Shown in pieces: positions 53,906-62,845 of a DNA stretch of 64,000 nt. Made by a program: the position numbers and the translations under genes. Under the pieces are notes generated by a model that was not told the origin of the DNA, did no database searches, and saw nothing but the letters and a program-made list of their open reading frames with translations. Within the stretch, counting starts at the first letter, position 1. Each line of letters opens with the position of its first letter. The stretch is from Bacteroides fluxus YIT 12057 (GTDB taxonomy: Bacteria; Bacteroidota; Bacteroidia; Bacteroidales; Bacteroidaceae): contig NZ_GL882633.1 of assembly GCF_000195635.1 (NCBI RefSeq), positions 62,001-126,000 on the forward strand, read 5' to 3'.

Positions 53906-56785
53906 TCAACGTTTCTTCGGCCGGATGTTGAACTTATATTGTACGTGCAGCATGGCATATCGGGGCAACACATTGGTATAGGTCACCGTACGCGCCTGCG
54001 CATTGACGCCATACGTCACGTTGCTCAACCGGTTAAGGATATCGAAGCCATCGAGCATAAACACCCAGCGGCCCTTGAACGCCGTGTAACTGAGGCGGGC
54101 ATTCCACACTACATCAGTGGTATTAAGGGCATTGTCGGCATAGCCGCGCCGCGTGTAGCAAGTGAGGTCGGTGGAAAGACCGAAGTTGGCAGGCAGCTTG
54201 AACACGCCGGTCACGCCGTAATTAAGTGTGGCAGCTTGAAATGGTGTGAAGTCCTCGCGAGTACTGCGGGTATCACGCCAAATGACATCGGCACGCAACC
54301 CTATTTTTTGTTTTCCCAACTGCCAGTCCAGTTTCAGATTCTCCGTCAAGAACCAGTTCTTCACGGTGGATTTCACAGGCTTCGTCACATCGACACCAAT
54401 CATATCGCTCATGTGCGACTGCTCGGCACGGGAGATAGAGCTTAGCACGAACTGCTTCTTGCCGCCGAACTGCCACGAAAGCGTGTTGTTGATGAAACGG
54501 TTCCAGTTACCGTTGGTATTATAAGAGCGGATGGTGCGCACGCCAGTCTTGGAATCGTAGCTATATCCGCGTGTCAGCATGCTCTCGGTTATGCGATAAC
54601 CCAACATTAGCGTATTATTGAACGCATTGCGTGATTGCATTGCCCAAATCAGCTCTATGTTATGGAGACGCTCGTTGTCCAAGCTTTCCACACCTTCGTA
54701 AATGTTCAACGGGTCGATGGCATCCTTGACGGGCACCAAGTGAGCCAAATCGGGCGTGCGGGGAGTTATCAGGTAGCTCAGTTTGAGACTTTGCGTGGCT
54801 TGCGATCCCATAAAAGGATCGTCCTTGAAAGCAAACCTATACATCATTTCCGTCCATGAGGCCAAAGCGAACGAAGCAGTGTTGCGGTTGACACGATGAC
54901 GTTTGCCGCCACGCCTATAGTCTAACGACTGGTCAAAGATATAGACCCTAGGGGTTACGGTGAAAGAGAAACGTTTTGTCCAATGGCTCATACGCACCGA
55001 CAACTGATGTGTATTATCCCGATAACGCGAAGTAAAACTGTTGTCAAGGTCTAACACGGACTGATAGCCGGCCGGGAGTGAACCAAATATACCTTCCTCT
55101 TCCAACCGGTCGAGCAGATAGCGGTGTGAGTCCTTGTCACGAACCTGGTGTGTAAAATAATATTCGGGCTGAATATAATCACTTTCATCAAGCCTGTACA
55201 TGTAACCCACATTAGCCTTCAGCACATAGCTTTTATTCGGTTGGTTGTAGTATTCGTTCTGTTTGTAAGCCGCAGTGGATTCGTCACCGTAATTGATGGT
55301 ATAATCCTTGAAGAGGTCAGATTTTTCCTCAATGTATTGTCCTCCGAAACTATAATTCAACCCGTCGGAGTTTTTCTTGAATTTGAAGCTGTTGCTGTAC
55401 TGAAGGAACGCATCCAACCGATGTCCATCCTGTATATTGTTTTGCAGCGACCGGTTCATCAATCCGTCACGTTGATCCACGTATGCCTCCGAATAGATGT
55501 CGTCAATGATTTCCCGATTCATCGCCTGCTTCTCCTCATCGAACGTAGCCGCCGAATAGCTGCTGCTGTTCTCGTATTTGGTATAGTTGACTCTCTCATT
55601 AAGCTGACTCCAGATGTACTTCCCTTGTGTGCTAAACAAGTTGAATTGCTTGAACTCTGTGGTACGCCTCCGGGCACGGTTGTACTGATAATCATATGTA
55701 TTGCCCGATGGCAACAAGTTGGTTCTCTCCGTACCAACGACACTATTGTCTGTCATTTGGACGAAAGTTGCATTACCTTGCAGTTGGGTTTTGCTTTTAT
55801 TGAAACTGACATTATAGTCGATTCCCGTCTGACGTACCTTTTGATCACCCTTCGGCACACTCTCGGGTGTCCATGTCGTGTTCTGCCCCGGCTTGCGTTG
55901 GTCGTTCACGTTATTAATGCCGCCGAAAAAAGCAACTTGCGAATAGGGGGTGAAGTATAGTCCGAAAGCACGCCCCATATAGCGTTCTTCCGTTCCGCCT
56001 CCACCTTCAAGGTTCACCATCCAGCCGTGCTGATATTCCTTCTTGAGGCGCACATCCATCACGAAGTCCTTATCACCCATATCCCTGCCGTAGAACTCAC
56101 TCTGCTTGCCGGCACGTTCATAAACGGAAATGTCTTTCACGGCGTATGCACCAAGGTTGTCCAACATCAGCTGGTTGTCCTTGCCGAAAAAATCGCGTCC
56201 ATTCAGCAACAGGCTCTCCACAAATTTGCCATTGACGAATATCTGTCCGTTGTCTTTCACTTCCACCCCGGGAAGCTGAGCTACCAAAACATCCAACATG
56301 GAGCCTTCCGCCAATTGGAAGGCGCTGGCATCGTATATCAACGTATCGAGTTTGTGGTAAAACTTCACTTTGGAGGCAGTAACGGTCACCTCCTGCAACT
56401 GTCTGGCACGTGTCAAGTAGATAACCGGCAGTTCCCTCTTTTTTTCCCTGCTCCCCAAGTCTTTAATCTTCACCTCCATATATCCGGGGTCATACCCGTT
56501 GGCATCAGCTTCGATGATATAGTTTGTCTCCACGTTGCGGGGTACATAAAATATGTATCTTGAGAGATTCCTGACTACACTTCCGGTCTGAATCCTCCCT
56601 GTAGTCTTCATCGAGTCTATCACCGCTCCTTTCGCGCCAATGAGCCTCACCATTGCACCCTGCAAAGGAGTCTTCCCCAGATTCTCGTACACATATCCTT
56701 CTATTTCAAACTTACCTTTAGTCTGGGCCGAAACGGACAAACAGAGCCAACAAACAAAAGTAATTCCAAGTATTCTTCGCAACAT
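53906..56785 (-). CDS. Outer-membrane beta-barrel protein (OMP_b-brl_3 type, TonB-receptor-like)
   Basis: A 959-aa outer-membrane protein: signal peptide (ends LSVSAQ), CarboxypepD_reg-like domain (FEIEGYVYENLGKTPLQGAMVRL), plug-like segment (LDVLVAQLPGVEVKDNGQIFVNGK, LLLNGRDFFGKD) and a long barrel ending in HVQYKFNIRPKKR. ATG 56785 is preferred over TTG 56794. Barrels of this family recur beside radical SAM peptide genes in Bacteroidetes; it may export the mature peptide across the outer membrane or take up something in return. No SusD partner. It lies 38 bases after the radical SAM gene. Confidence 0.87.
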   Translation of the reverse strand: MLRRILGITFVCWLCLSVSAQTKGKFEIEGYVYENLGKTPLQGAMVRLIGAKGAVIDSMKTTGRIQTGSVVRNLSRYIFYVPRNVETNYIIEADANGYDPGYMEVKIKDLGSREKKRELPVIYLTRARQLQEVTVTASKVKFYHKLDTLIYDASAFQLAEGSMLDVLVAQLPGVEVKDNGQIFVNGKFVESLLLNGRDFFGKDNQLMLDNLGAYAVKDISVYERAGKQSEFYGRDMGDKDFVMDVRLKKEYQHGWMVNLEGGGGTEERYMGRAFGLYFTPYSQVAFFGGINNVNDQRKPGQNTTWTPESVPKGDQKVRQTGIDYNVSFNKSKTQLQGNATFVQMTDNSVVGTERTNLLPSGNTYDYQYNRARRRTTEFKQFNLFSTQGKYIWSQLNERVNYTKYENSSSYSAATFDEEKQAMNREIIDDIYSEAYVDQRDGLMNRSLQNNIQDGHRLDAFLQYSNSFKFKKNSDGLNYSFGGQYIEEKSDLFKDYTINYGDESTAAYKQNEYYNQPNKSYVLKANVGYMYRLDESDYIQPEYYFTHQVRDKDSHRYLLDRLEEEGIFGSLPAGYQSVLDLDNSFTSRYRDNTHQLSVRMSHWTKRFSFTVTPRVYIFDQSLDYRRGGKRHRVNRNTASFALASWTEMMYRFAFKDDPFMGSQATQSLKLSYLITPRTPDLAHLVPVKDAIDPLNIYEGVESLDNERLHNIELIWAMQSRNAFNNTLMLGYRITESMLTRGYSYDSKTGVRTIRSYNTNGNWNRFINNTLSWQFGGKKQFVLSSISRAEQSHMSDMIGVDVTKPVKSTVKNWFLTENLKLDWQLGKQKIGLRADVIWRDTRSTREDFTPFQAATLNYGVTGVFKLPANFGLSTDLTCYTRRGYADNALNTTDVVWNARLSYTAFKGRWVFMLDGFDILNRLSNVTYGVNAQARTVTYTNVLPRYAMLHVQYKFNIRPKKR

Positions 56786-56823
56786 ATTTTTCAAGTATTT
56801 AGATTTATCAGTTTATTACGGCA

Positions 56824-58104
56824 TTACTTCTTGTGTTTTTTAGTCAGATAGTGCAACCACAAATGCGTTTCTACATCCAGTTTCATCAATGGGCACACCT
56901 CTCTTCGGTCTGTTTTTTTGGCCTGTTGCATAAGTCTTAGGTAAGGACAGCCTCCCGAACAAACCGGCAGCAACACACATTCCCGACATTGCATATCATC
57001 GTAAGGGTCTGCACCTGCCAAATATTGCAATAACAGCCGTCTATTTGAAACTTTTCCCCAAATGTCACCCACTATGCGGTCTTGCTTGCCTACATCGTTC
57101 CAACATTTGTATATTTCTCCTTTCGGACCGATCACCGCAACATTTGAATTACGAATAGAACATTCCGAGAACTTATAAGAGGGATAAAAGTTCTTGAATT
57201 CCATTCCATGTTTCCGGAACAAGTTAACAAGAAAGGTAAACTTCTCCCTACTATTAAAAGCACAGCTATTATCGCCCGCCTGATCTTCTACAAAAGCCGG
57301 CGTTACATTTATATTTGCATAGTGTTTTTGATAGAAAAAGTCGAATACATAAATAAAATCATCCATATTACTATTATCAATATTAACACGGATATTAACA
57401 TGTATATCTGGTACTAATTTATTCAACAAATCAATATTCTCTACAATCCGTTCAAAAGTAGGATATCCGCCTTTTAAAAAACGACGTTTATCATGTTCCT
57501 CCTGTAATCCATCAACCGTAATCTGAATTTTCTTAATGTCTAATAACTTCAATTGAGAAATAACAGACTCGTTCAAGAGATAACCATTGGTAATCATACC
57601 TGCGCTATATGCCAATCCCAATGATTGCATTTTGCGGGTCAACGACACTATTCTTTGAAAGGCCAATAACGGTTCTCCCCCAAACCAGGTGACATCTATT
57701 CTTTTAGCATCAGTTTTTCTTTTAACAAAGTCAATTATCCCATCCTCCACTTCATCCGTCATAAAAATATTATTATGCTCTCCTTCAAAACAATAGGGAC
57801 AAGCAAAATTACATCCGAGAGTAGGGTTGATGGTAAGGCTTAAAAAATGATTGTCAAATCTACGAGTCATAACATGATACTTAACTTTCAAAAATTCCTC
57901 TACATCATCATCCACCACAGCCCTCATTCTTTTCAAGTTACTCATAAGAGTCTCATCCTCTGTCGAGAATATTTCTCCCGCTTTACAGTCAGCCAATAAA
58001 TAAAATGTTTCTTTGGACAATTCGGCAAAAGCGTTAGAGAGGGAATTATAAAACAAATAAATTCCCTCTCTCTCAAACAAGATGTTATATCGTGACCAAA
58101 TCAT
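56824..58104 (-). CDS. Radical SAM/SPASM peptide maturase
   Basis: A 426-aa enzyme. An 80-residue N-terminal part (YNILFEREGIYLFYNSLSNAF) may serve to bind the leader. The radical SAM cluster motif is C98-x3-C102-x2-C105 (GCNFACPYCFEG). SPASM cysteines follow in the C-terminal part (YKCWNDVG, QCRECVLLPVCSGGCPYLR, EVCPLM), giving the two auxiliary iron-sulfur clusters of RiPP maturases such as those making thioether or carbon-carbon crosslinks. It starts 15 bases after the precursor gene, so its substrate is almost certainly that peptide. The exact modification cannot be read from sequence. Confidence 0.93.
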   Translation of the reverse strand: MIWSRYNILFEREGIYLFYNSLSNAFAELSKETFYLLADCKAGEIFSTEDETLMSNLKRMRAVVDDDVEEFLKVKYHVMTRRFDNHFLSLTINPTLGCNFACPYCFEGEHNNIFMTDEVEDGIIDFVKRKTDAKRIDVTWFGGEPLLAFQRIVSLTRKMQSLGLAYSAGMITNGYLLNESVISQLKLLDIKKIQITVDGLQEEHDKRRFLKGGYPTFERIVENIDLLNKLVPDIHVNIRVNIDNSNMDDFIYVFDFFYQKHYANINVTPAFVEDQAGDNSCAFNSREKFTFLVNLFRKHGMEFKNFYPSYKFSECSIRNSNVAVIGPKGEIYKCWNDVGKQDRIVGDIWGKVSNRRLLLQYLAGADPYDDMQCRECVLLPVCSGGCPYLRLMQQAKKTDRREVCPLMKLDVETHLWLHYLTKKHKK

Positions 58105-58119
58105 ACGATATTACAACTT

Positions 58120-58326
58120 TTAAAATGAATAGCTACTACAAAAAAGTCCAGGGGAACAACCTCCACCCGAACATTGTCCATCATCATATTGACCACAATT
58201 ACTTTGTTTTCCGTCTCCTATACACACCACATAATTCGTACAATTAGCAGCTCCCTCTATAAAAGACAGTTCCACCTCACTCAATACTTCTTCTTTCGGA
58301 AGTTCAACAAATTTAAATTTTTCCAT
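58120..58326 (-). CDS. Six-cysteine RiPP precursor with double-glycine-type leader
   Basis: A 68-aa precursor. Leader 1-26 holds the pattern LSEVELSFIEGA, a variant of the LSxxEL..I.GG leader cut by C39 peptidases (Gly-Ala instead of Gly-Gly at 25-26). The predicted core, residues 27-68, is rich in Gly and Ser and has six cysteines at 29, 35, 44, 52, 57 and 63, plus DDGQCSGGGCSPG. It is the first gene of an operon with a radical SAM maturase and a C39 exporter. Cysteine thioethers (sactipeptide/ranthipeptide) or disulfides are possible; acid-sugar decoration is suggested by the downstream genes. Too short for most gene callers, but very well supported by context. Confidence 0.88.
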   Translation of the reverse strand: MEKFKFVELPKEEVLSEVELSFIEGAANCTNYVVCIGDGKQSNCGQYDDGQCSGGGCSPGLFCSSYSF

Positions 58327-58418
58327 AATAAATTAGATTTAAATATTTTGTTGCAAAATTGCCATAAAACGATATACACCAACGACATAAGTATCTCACA
58401 AAAGGTTTCTCACAGTCA

Positions 58419-58451
58419 CAAACATAAAATTTATCAGCAGGAAAGAACAAG
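58419..58451 (-). promoter_or_regulatory. Promoter of the peptide operon
   Basis: On the minus strand TATGTTTG (58426-58419) with CTTG (58451-58448) 21 bases upstream. The precursor ATG is 92 bases downstream. The -33 box has one mismatch. Confidence 0.55.
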
Positions 58452-59067
58452 ATAACAACAAGTCTGCTAGTCCAAGCATTCGTCTTTTATTTTTTTTAAA
58501 TAAAATAGAATCAACACCGCAAATATATAAATTTATTTCAAATACCCATGCTGTCAAACCATTTTTTTATCTACAACAACTTTTTTTTCAAAAGACTTCA
58601 TTTAGCACCTATAACCAGCAATATCTATCCAATAAACATATATTATACCATGAACGTATCAAAACTATACATCAAGTCCTCTATAATATAAGATTGGGAA
58701 ACTTCAAAAAATTATAAAATTGCACAATCACATGATCAAACAACTGGCAGCTGCATCTATAAAAATATTTTACTTTCCAATTATCATCAAAGTGTTTTAT
58801 ATAAAAGTGTCTGTTGTGAATCATCGCAACTACGTATATAAGCATGGTACAACTTACAAATGCGTGTCATCCCCCTACCTTGGGAAGTTTATCCAGTACA
58901 ACGGACAAGATTAAACGGTCGGTTACCTAATATCTATTCTCTTCTTCACTGTGGAAAGAATAAATAGTCACATCTTTCTCCTTAACATCCACAAAGCAGA
59001 AATTTGACAACTGCAATAAATCAGTTTAATAGGACTTTCCCTATTTTTTCTTCCCCAAAGAGCCATC
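58452..59067. other. AT-rich stretch without supported genes
   Basis: About 600 bases, visibly more AT-rich than the flanks, with only short frames lacking ribosome sites or recognisable sequence. It separates the peptide operon from the duplicated dxs fragment, and its composition fits horizontally acquired DNA. Confidence 0.5.
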
Positions 59068-59215
59068 CATCCGTTTTCTTTTGATATTTTTGCATTGTGT
59101 AATCTTCATAATGAACGATGAAAACAGAACCAACGACATACAACTTGCTAAATTCTATTTCACTTCCCGAAGATTTGCGCCAATAGAGCGTGGAGCAACT
59201 TCCCGAAATCTGCAA
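59068..59215 (+). pseudogene. Duplicated 5' end of dxs (promoter plus first codons)
   Basis: 148 bases match 59532-59679, the promoter region and first 33 codons of dxs, with about ten mismatches by eye and no gap. The -7 box TATTTTTG and the ATG (59118) are kept, but the copy reads only [22 protein letters not shown] and then TAG, caused by four changes at the CGG CTG codons. The match ends abruptly at both sides. It is a dead fragment of dxs that may still be transcribed. Confidence 0.9.
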
Positions 59216-59285
59216 GTCAGTACAATATCCTATTTTACTCTTTAAATAGTCACAGGCATACATTGACAAGACCTTGCCTCCTTAT

Positions 59286-59392
59286 CGGCAAGCTTTTGCC
59301 ACACAATTGGCAAAACTTTGCCATCGCTTTGGCAAAACTTTGCCACCGCTTTGGCAAAAGCTTGCCAAGGGACAGGCAATAGGCTGGCAAAA
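59286..59392. repeat. Array of 22-bp palindromic repeats
   Basis: Units at 59307, 59329 and 59351 read TTGGCAAAACTTTGCCAYCG-like, with a strict 22-bp period; the third and the flanking copies (59286-59306, 59373-59392) are degenerate. Each unit carries the dyad GGCAAA/TTTGCC. It lies between the dead dxs copy and the real dxs promoter. There are no unique spacers, so it is not CRISPR. Confidence 0.75.
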
Positions 59393-59548
59393 TTACTCGC
59401 TGATTTACAGAAAACTACAAACACATCTAAAATTACAACATAGGTAGAATGAAAGAGAAGCAACCGAATTGGCGTTCTAAACACGGCAATCGGGCAGCTA
59501 CCCGCCAACTTTTTTCCGGAAAACTCCATGACATCCGTTTTCTTTTGT

Positions 59549-59556
59549 TATTTTTG
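59549..59556 (+). promoter_or_regulatory. -7 box of dxs
   Basis: TATTTTTG, 25 bases before the dxs ATG. The same element is present in the duplicated copy at about 59085. No -33 TTTG. Confidence 0.55.
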
Positions 59557-59581
59557 CATTTTGTAATCTTCATAATGAACG

Positions 59582-61489
59582 ATGAGAACAGAACCAACAA
59601 CATATAACTTGCTAAATTCCATTTCACTTCCCGAAGATTTGCGCCGGCTGAGCGTGGAGCAACTTCCCGAAATCTGCAAAGAACTGCGGCAAGACATCAT
59701 TAAAGAAGTTTCTTGCAATCCCGGACATTTTGCCGCCAGCCTGGGTACGGTAGAACTGACCGTGGCACTGCATTATGTTTACAACACCCCTTACGACCGT
59801 ATCGTCTGGGACGTAGGACACCAGGCGTACGGCCATAAAATATTGACCGGACGCCGCGAAGCATTCTCCACCAACCGTAAATTCAAAGGTATCCGCCCCT
59901 TTCCTTCACCGGAGGAAAGCGAGTACGACACCTTTACCTGCGGACATGCCTCAAACTCCATTTCGGCAGCCCTCGGCATGGCAGTAGCCGCAGCCCGGAA
60001 AGGGGAAAAAGACCGGCATGTGGTTGCCATCATAGGAGACGGAAGCATGAGTGGCGGACTGGCATTCGAAGGATTGAACAATGCCTCCTCTACAGCCAAC
60101 AACCTGCTCATTATCTTGAATGACAATGACATGGCAATAGACCGCAGCGTGGGCGGCATGAAACAGTATTTGTTCAATCTGACTACAAGCAACCGCTATA
60201 ACCAGTTGCGCTTCAAAACCTCCAAACTACTGTTCAAGATGGGTGTCCTGAACGAAGACCGCCGCAAGGCTCTTATCCGCTTTGCCAATAGCCTGAAGTC
60301 CATGGCAGCCCAACAGCAAAATATATTCGAAGGGATGAATATCCGTTACTTCGGTCCCGTTGACGGACACGACGTGAAGAATATAGCCCGTATCCTCCGG
60401 GATATCAAGGACATGGAAGGTCCCAAGATCCTGCATCTGCATACTGTCAAAGGAAAAGGATTTGAGCCCGCCGAAAAAGAACCCGGCATCTGGCATGCAC
60501 CGGGCAAGTTCAATCCGGAAACCGGAAAACGCATCAAGGCAGATACCAGCAACCTGCCTCCCCTCTTCCAGGACGTATTCGGAGAAACGCTCATTGAGCT
60601 GGCTGAACAAAACCCAAGAATCATCGGTGTCACACCCGCCATGCCTACAGGATGCTCCATGAACAAAATGATGGAAGCCATGCCCGGCCGTGCCTTTGAC
60701 GTGGGTATAGCCGAAGGACATGCAGCTACTTTCTCCGGCGGCATGGCCAAGGAAGGAATGCAGCCTTTCTGCAACATTTATTCTTCCTTCATGCAACGGG
60801 CGTACGACAATGTGATCCACGACATCGCCATCCTCCGGCTTCCTGTAGTGCTCTGCCTCGACCGTGCCGGACTGGTCGGTGAAGACGGCCCTACCCATCA
60901 CGGTGTCTTCGACTTGGCCTATTTCCGTCCGATACCCAACCTTACCCTGTCTTCCCCGATGAATGAGCATGAGTTGCGCCGGCTGATGTACACGGCACAA
61001 CTGCCGGACAAAGGCCCGTTCGTCATCCGCTATCCTCGTGGCCGCGGTGTATTGCTGGACTGGAAATGTCCGTTGGAAGAAATCCCGGTAGGCAAGGGCC
61101 GGAAGCTGAAAGACGGAAAGGATATCGCCGTGCTGACCCTTGGCCCGATAGGAAATATCGCGGCAAAGGCCATTGAACAGGCCGAAAAAGAAAAAGGAAT
61201 TTCCATCGCCCACTACGACCTGCGTTTCCTGAAACCGCTGGACGAAGAACTGCTGCATGAAGTGGGACGCAAATTCCAACGCATCGTCACCGTCGAAGAC
61301 GGTATCCGGAAGGGCGGCATGGGCAGTGCCGTACTGGAATTTATGGCAGACAACGGATATGCCCCGCACATACGGCGTATCGGCGTACCCGACACGTTTA
61401 TAGAACATGGAACCATACAGGAGTTGTATCACTTGTGTGGAATGGATGAAGAAGGGATCTGCCAATCAATTATAAATTTTGAATTATGA
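59582..61489 (+). CDS. dxs: 1-deoxy-D-xylulose-5-phosphate synthase
   Basis: A 635-aa thiamine-diphosphate enzyme that joins pyruvate and glyceraldehyde 3-phosphate in the first step of the MEP isoprenoid pathway. Visible motifs: the catalytic-region histidine in [25 protein letters not shown], the ThDP/Mg motif [34 protein letters not shown]-like [12 protein letters not shown] and [18 protein letters not shown]. Length is normal. The gene leads a probable dxs-trkA-trkH operon. Confidence 0.97.
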   Translation: MRTEPTTYNLLNSISLPEDLRRLSVEQLPEICKELRQDIIKEVSCNPGHFAASLGTVELTVALHYVYNTPYDRIVWDVGHQAYGHKILTGRREAFSTNRKFKGIRPFPSPEESEYDTFTCGHASNSISAALGMAVAAARKGEKDRHVVAIIGDGSMSGGLAFEGLNNASSTANNLLIILNDNDMAIDRSVGGMKQYLFNLTTSNRYNQLRFKTSKLLFKMGVLNEDRRKALIRFANSLKSMAAQQQNIFEGMNIRYFGPVDGHDVKNIARILRDIKDMEGPKILHLHTVKGKGFEPAEKEPGIWHAPGKFNPETGKRIKADTSNLPPLFQDVFGETLIELAEQNPRIIGVTPAMPTGCSMNKMMEAMPGRAFDVGIAEGHAATFSGGMAKEGMQPFCNIYSSFMQRAYDNVIHDIAILRLPVVLCLDRAGLVGEDGPTHHGVFDLAYFRPIPNLTLSSPMNEHELRRLMYTAQLPDKGPFVIRYPRGRGVLLDWKCPLEEIPVGKGRKLKDGKDIAVLTLGPIGNIAAKAIEQAEKEKGISIAHYDLRFLKPLDEELLHEVGRKFQRIVTVEDGIRKGGMGSAVLEFMADNGYAPHIRRIGVPDTFIEHGTIQELYHLCGMDEEGICQSIINFEL

Positions 61490-61499
61490 ATTAAACAAA

Positions 61500-62840
61500 G
61501 TGAAGATAATCATTGCAGGTGCCGGCGCAGTAGGCACACACTTAGCCAAGCTATTGTCTCGCGAAAAACAGGACATCATTCTGATGGACGACAACGAAGA
61601 GAGGTTGAGTACCTTGAGTTCCAACTTCGATTTAATGACGGTCACAGCCTCCCCCACCTCCATAAAAGGATTAAAGGAAGTGGGAGCAGGTGAGGCAGAC
61701 CTGCTCATCGCCGTCACTCCCGACGAAAGCCGGAACATGACCGCATGCATGCTGGCCACCAACCTCGGCACACAAAAGACGGTTGCCCGCATCGACAACT
61801 ACGAATACTTGCTTCCAAAGAACAAGGAATTCTTTCAGAAATTAGGTGTAGATTCGCTGATTTATCCGGAGATGCTTGCCGCCAAAGAGATCGTATCTTC
61901 CATCCGTATGAGTTGGGTACGCCAGTGGTGGGAATTCTGCGGGGGCGCCTTGATACTGATAGGTACCAAAATGCGCGAGAAAGCCGAGATTCTGAATATC
62001 CCCCTCCATCAGTTAGGCGGTCCGGAACTGCCCTACCACGTAGTAGCCATCAAACGGAACAACGAGACACTGATTCCGCGGGGCGACGATGTCATCAAGC
62101 TGCATGATATCGTTTATTTCACCACTACCCGGAAATACATCCCCTATATCCGCAAGATAGCCGGTAAAGAAGATTATCCCGACGTACGCAATGTCATGAT
62201 TATGGGCGGAAGCCGTATTGCCGTACGAACCGCGCAGTATGTGCCGGACTATATGCAGGTGAAAATCATAGACAACGACTTGGCGCGCTGCAACCGGCTG
62301 ACAGAAATCCTGGATGACAAGACCATGATTATCAATGGTGACGGACGTGACATGGACTTGCTTGTAGAAGAAGGATTAAAAAACACGGAAGCATTTGTCG
62401 CCCTTACCGGAAACTCGGAAACCAACATTCTGGCCTGCCTCGCCGCCAAACGCATGGGAGTCAGAAAAACGGTAGCAGAAGTAGAAAACATTGATTATAT
62501 AGGTATGGCAGAAAGCCTGGATATCGGTACCGTCATCAATAAGAAGATGATTTCCGCCAGCCACATTTACCAGATGATGCTCGATGCGGACGTCAGCAAC
62601 GTGAAATGCCTGACATTCGCCAATGCGGATGTAGCGGAGTTTACGGTAAAAGCCGGTTCTAAAATCACCAGACATCCGGTAAAGGACCTCGGGCTGCCCA
62701 AGGGGACTACCATCGGAGGACTCATCCGCCAGGGTGAAGGTGTGGTGGTAATGGGTAACACACTGATACAGCCCGGTGACCATGTGGTTGTATTCTGCCT
62801 GAACATGATGATTAAGAAAATAGAAAAGTACTTTAATTAA
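61500..62840 (+). CDS. trkA: Trk potassium uptake regulatory subunit TrkA
   Basis: A 446-aa cytosolic NAD-binding subunit gating TrkH. Two RCK units, each with a Rossmann motif (IIIAGAGAVGTHLAKLL, VMIMGGSRIAVRTAQYV) and a C-terminal TrkA_C part. Start: GTG at 61500 is chosen, because the family begins at KIIIAGAG; the only earlier in-frame start is TTG 61479, inside the dxs end. Five bases before trkH. Confidence 0.93.
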   Translation: MKIIIAGAGAVGTHLAKLLSREKQDIILMDDNEERLSTLSSNFDLMTVTASPTSIKGLKEVGAGEADLLIAVTPDESRNMTACMLATNLGTQKTVARIDNYEYLLPKNKEFFQKLGVDSLIYPEMLAAKEIVSSIRMSWVRQWWEFCGGALILIGTKMREKAEILNIPLHQLGGPELPYHVVAIKRNNETLIPRGDDVIKLHDIVYFTTTRKYIPYIRKIAGKEDYPDVRNVMIMGGSRIAVRTAQYVPDYMQVKIIDNDLARCNRLTEILDDKTMIINGDGRDMDLLVEEGLKNTEAFVALTGNSETNILACLAAKRMGVRKTVAEVENIDYIGMAESLDIGTVINKKMISASHIYQMMLDADVSNVKCLTFANADVAEFTVKAGSKITRHPVKDLGLPKGTTIGGLIRQGEGVVVMGNTLIQPGDHVVVFCLNMMIKKIEKYFN

Positions 62841-62845
62841 AGGCC

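Noticed and set aside
58720..58914. 64-codon frame in the AT-rich stretch
   Set aside because: It begins with TTG, has no ribosome site and no family resemblance.
59286..59392. CRISPR array
   Set aside because: The units are contiguous 22-mers with no unique spacers, and no cas genes are present.
59242..59529. 95-codon minus-strand frame across the 22-bp repeats
   Set aside because: Its repetitive part is simply the translated palindromic array, and the frame crosses into the dxs upstream region.
60227..61465. 412-codon minus-strand frame
   Set aside because: Antisense to dxs; His/Phe/Gly-rich shadow without motifs.
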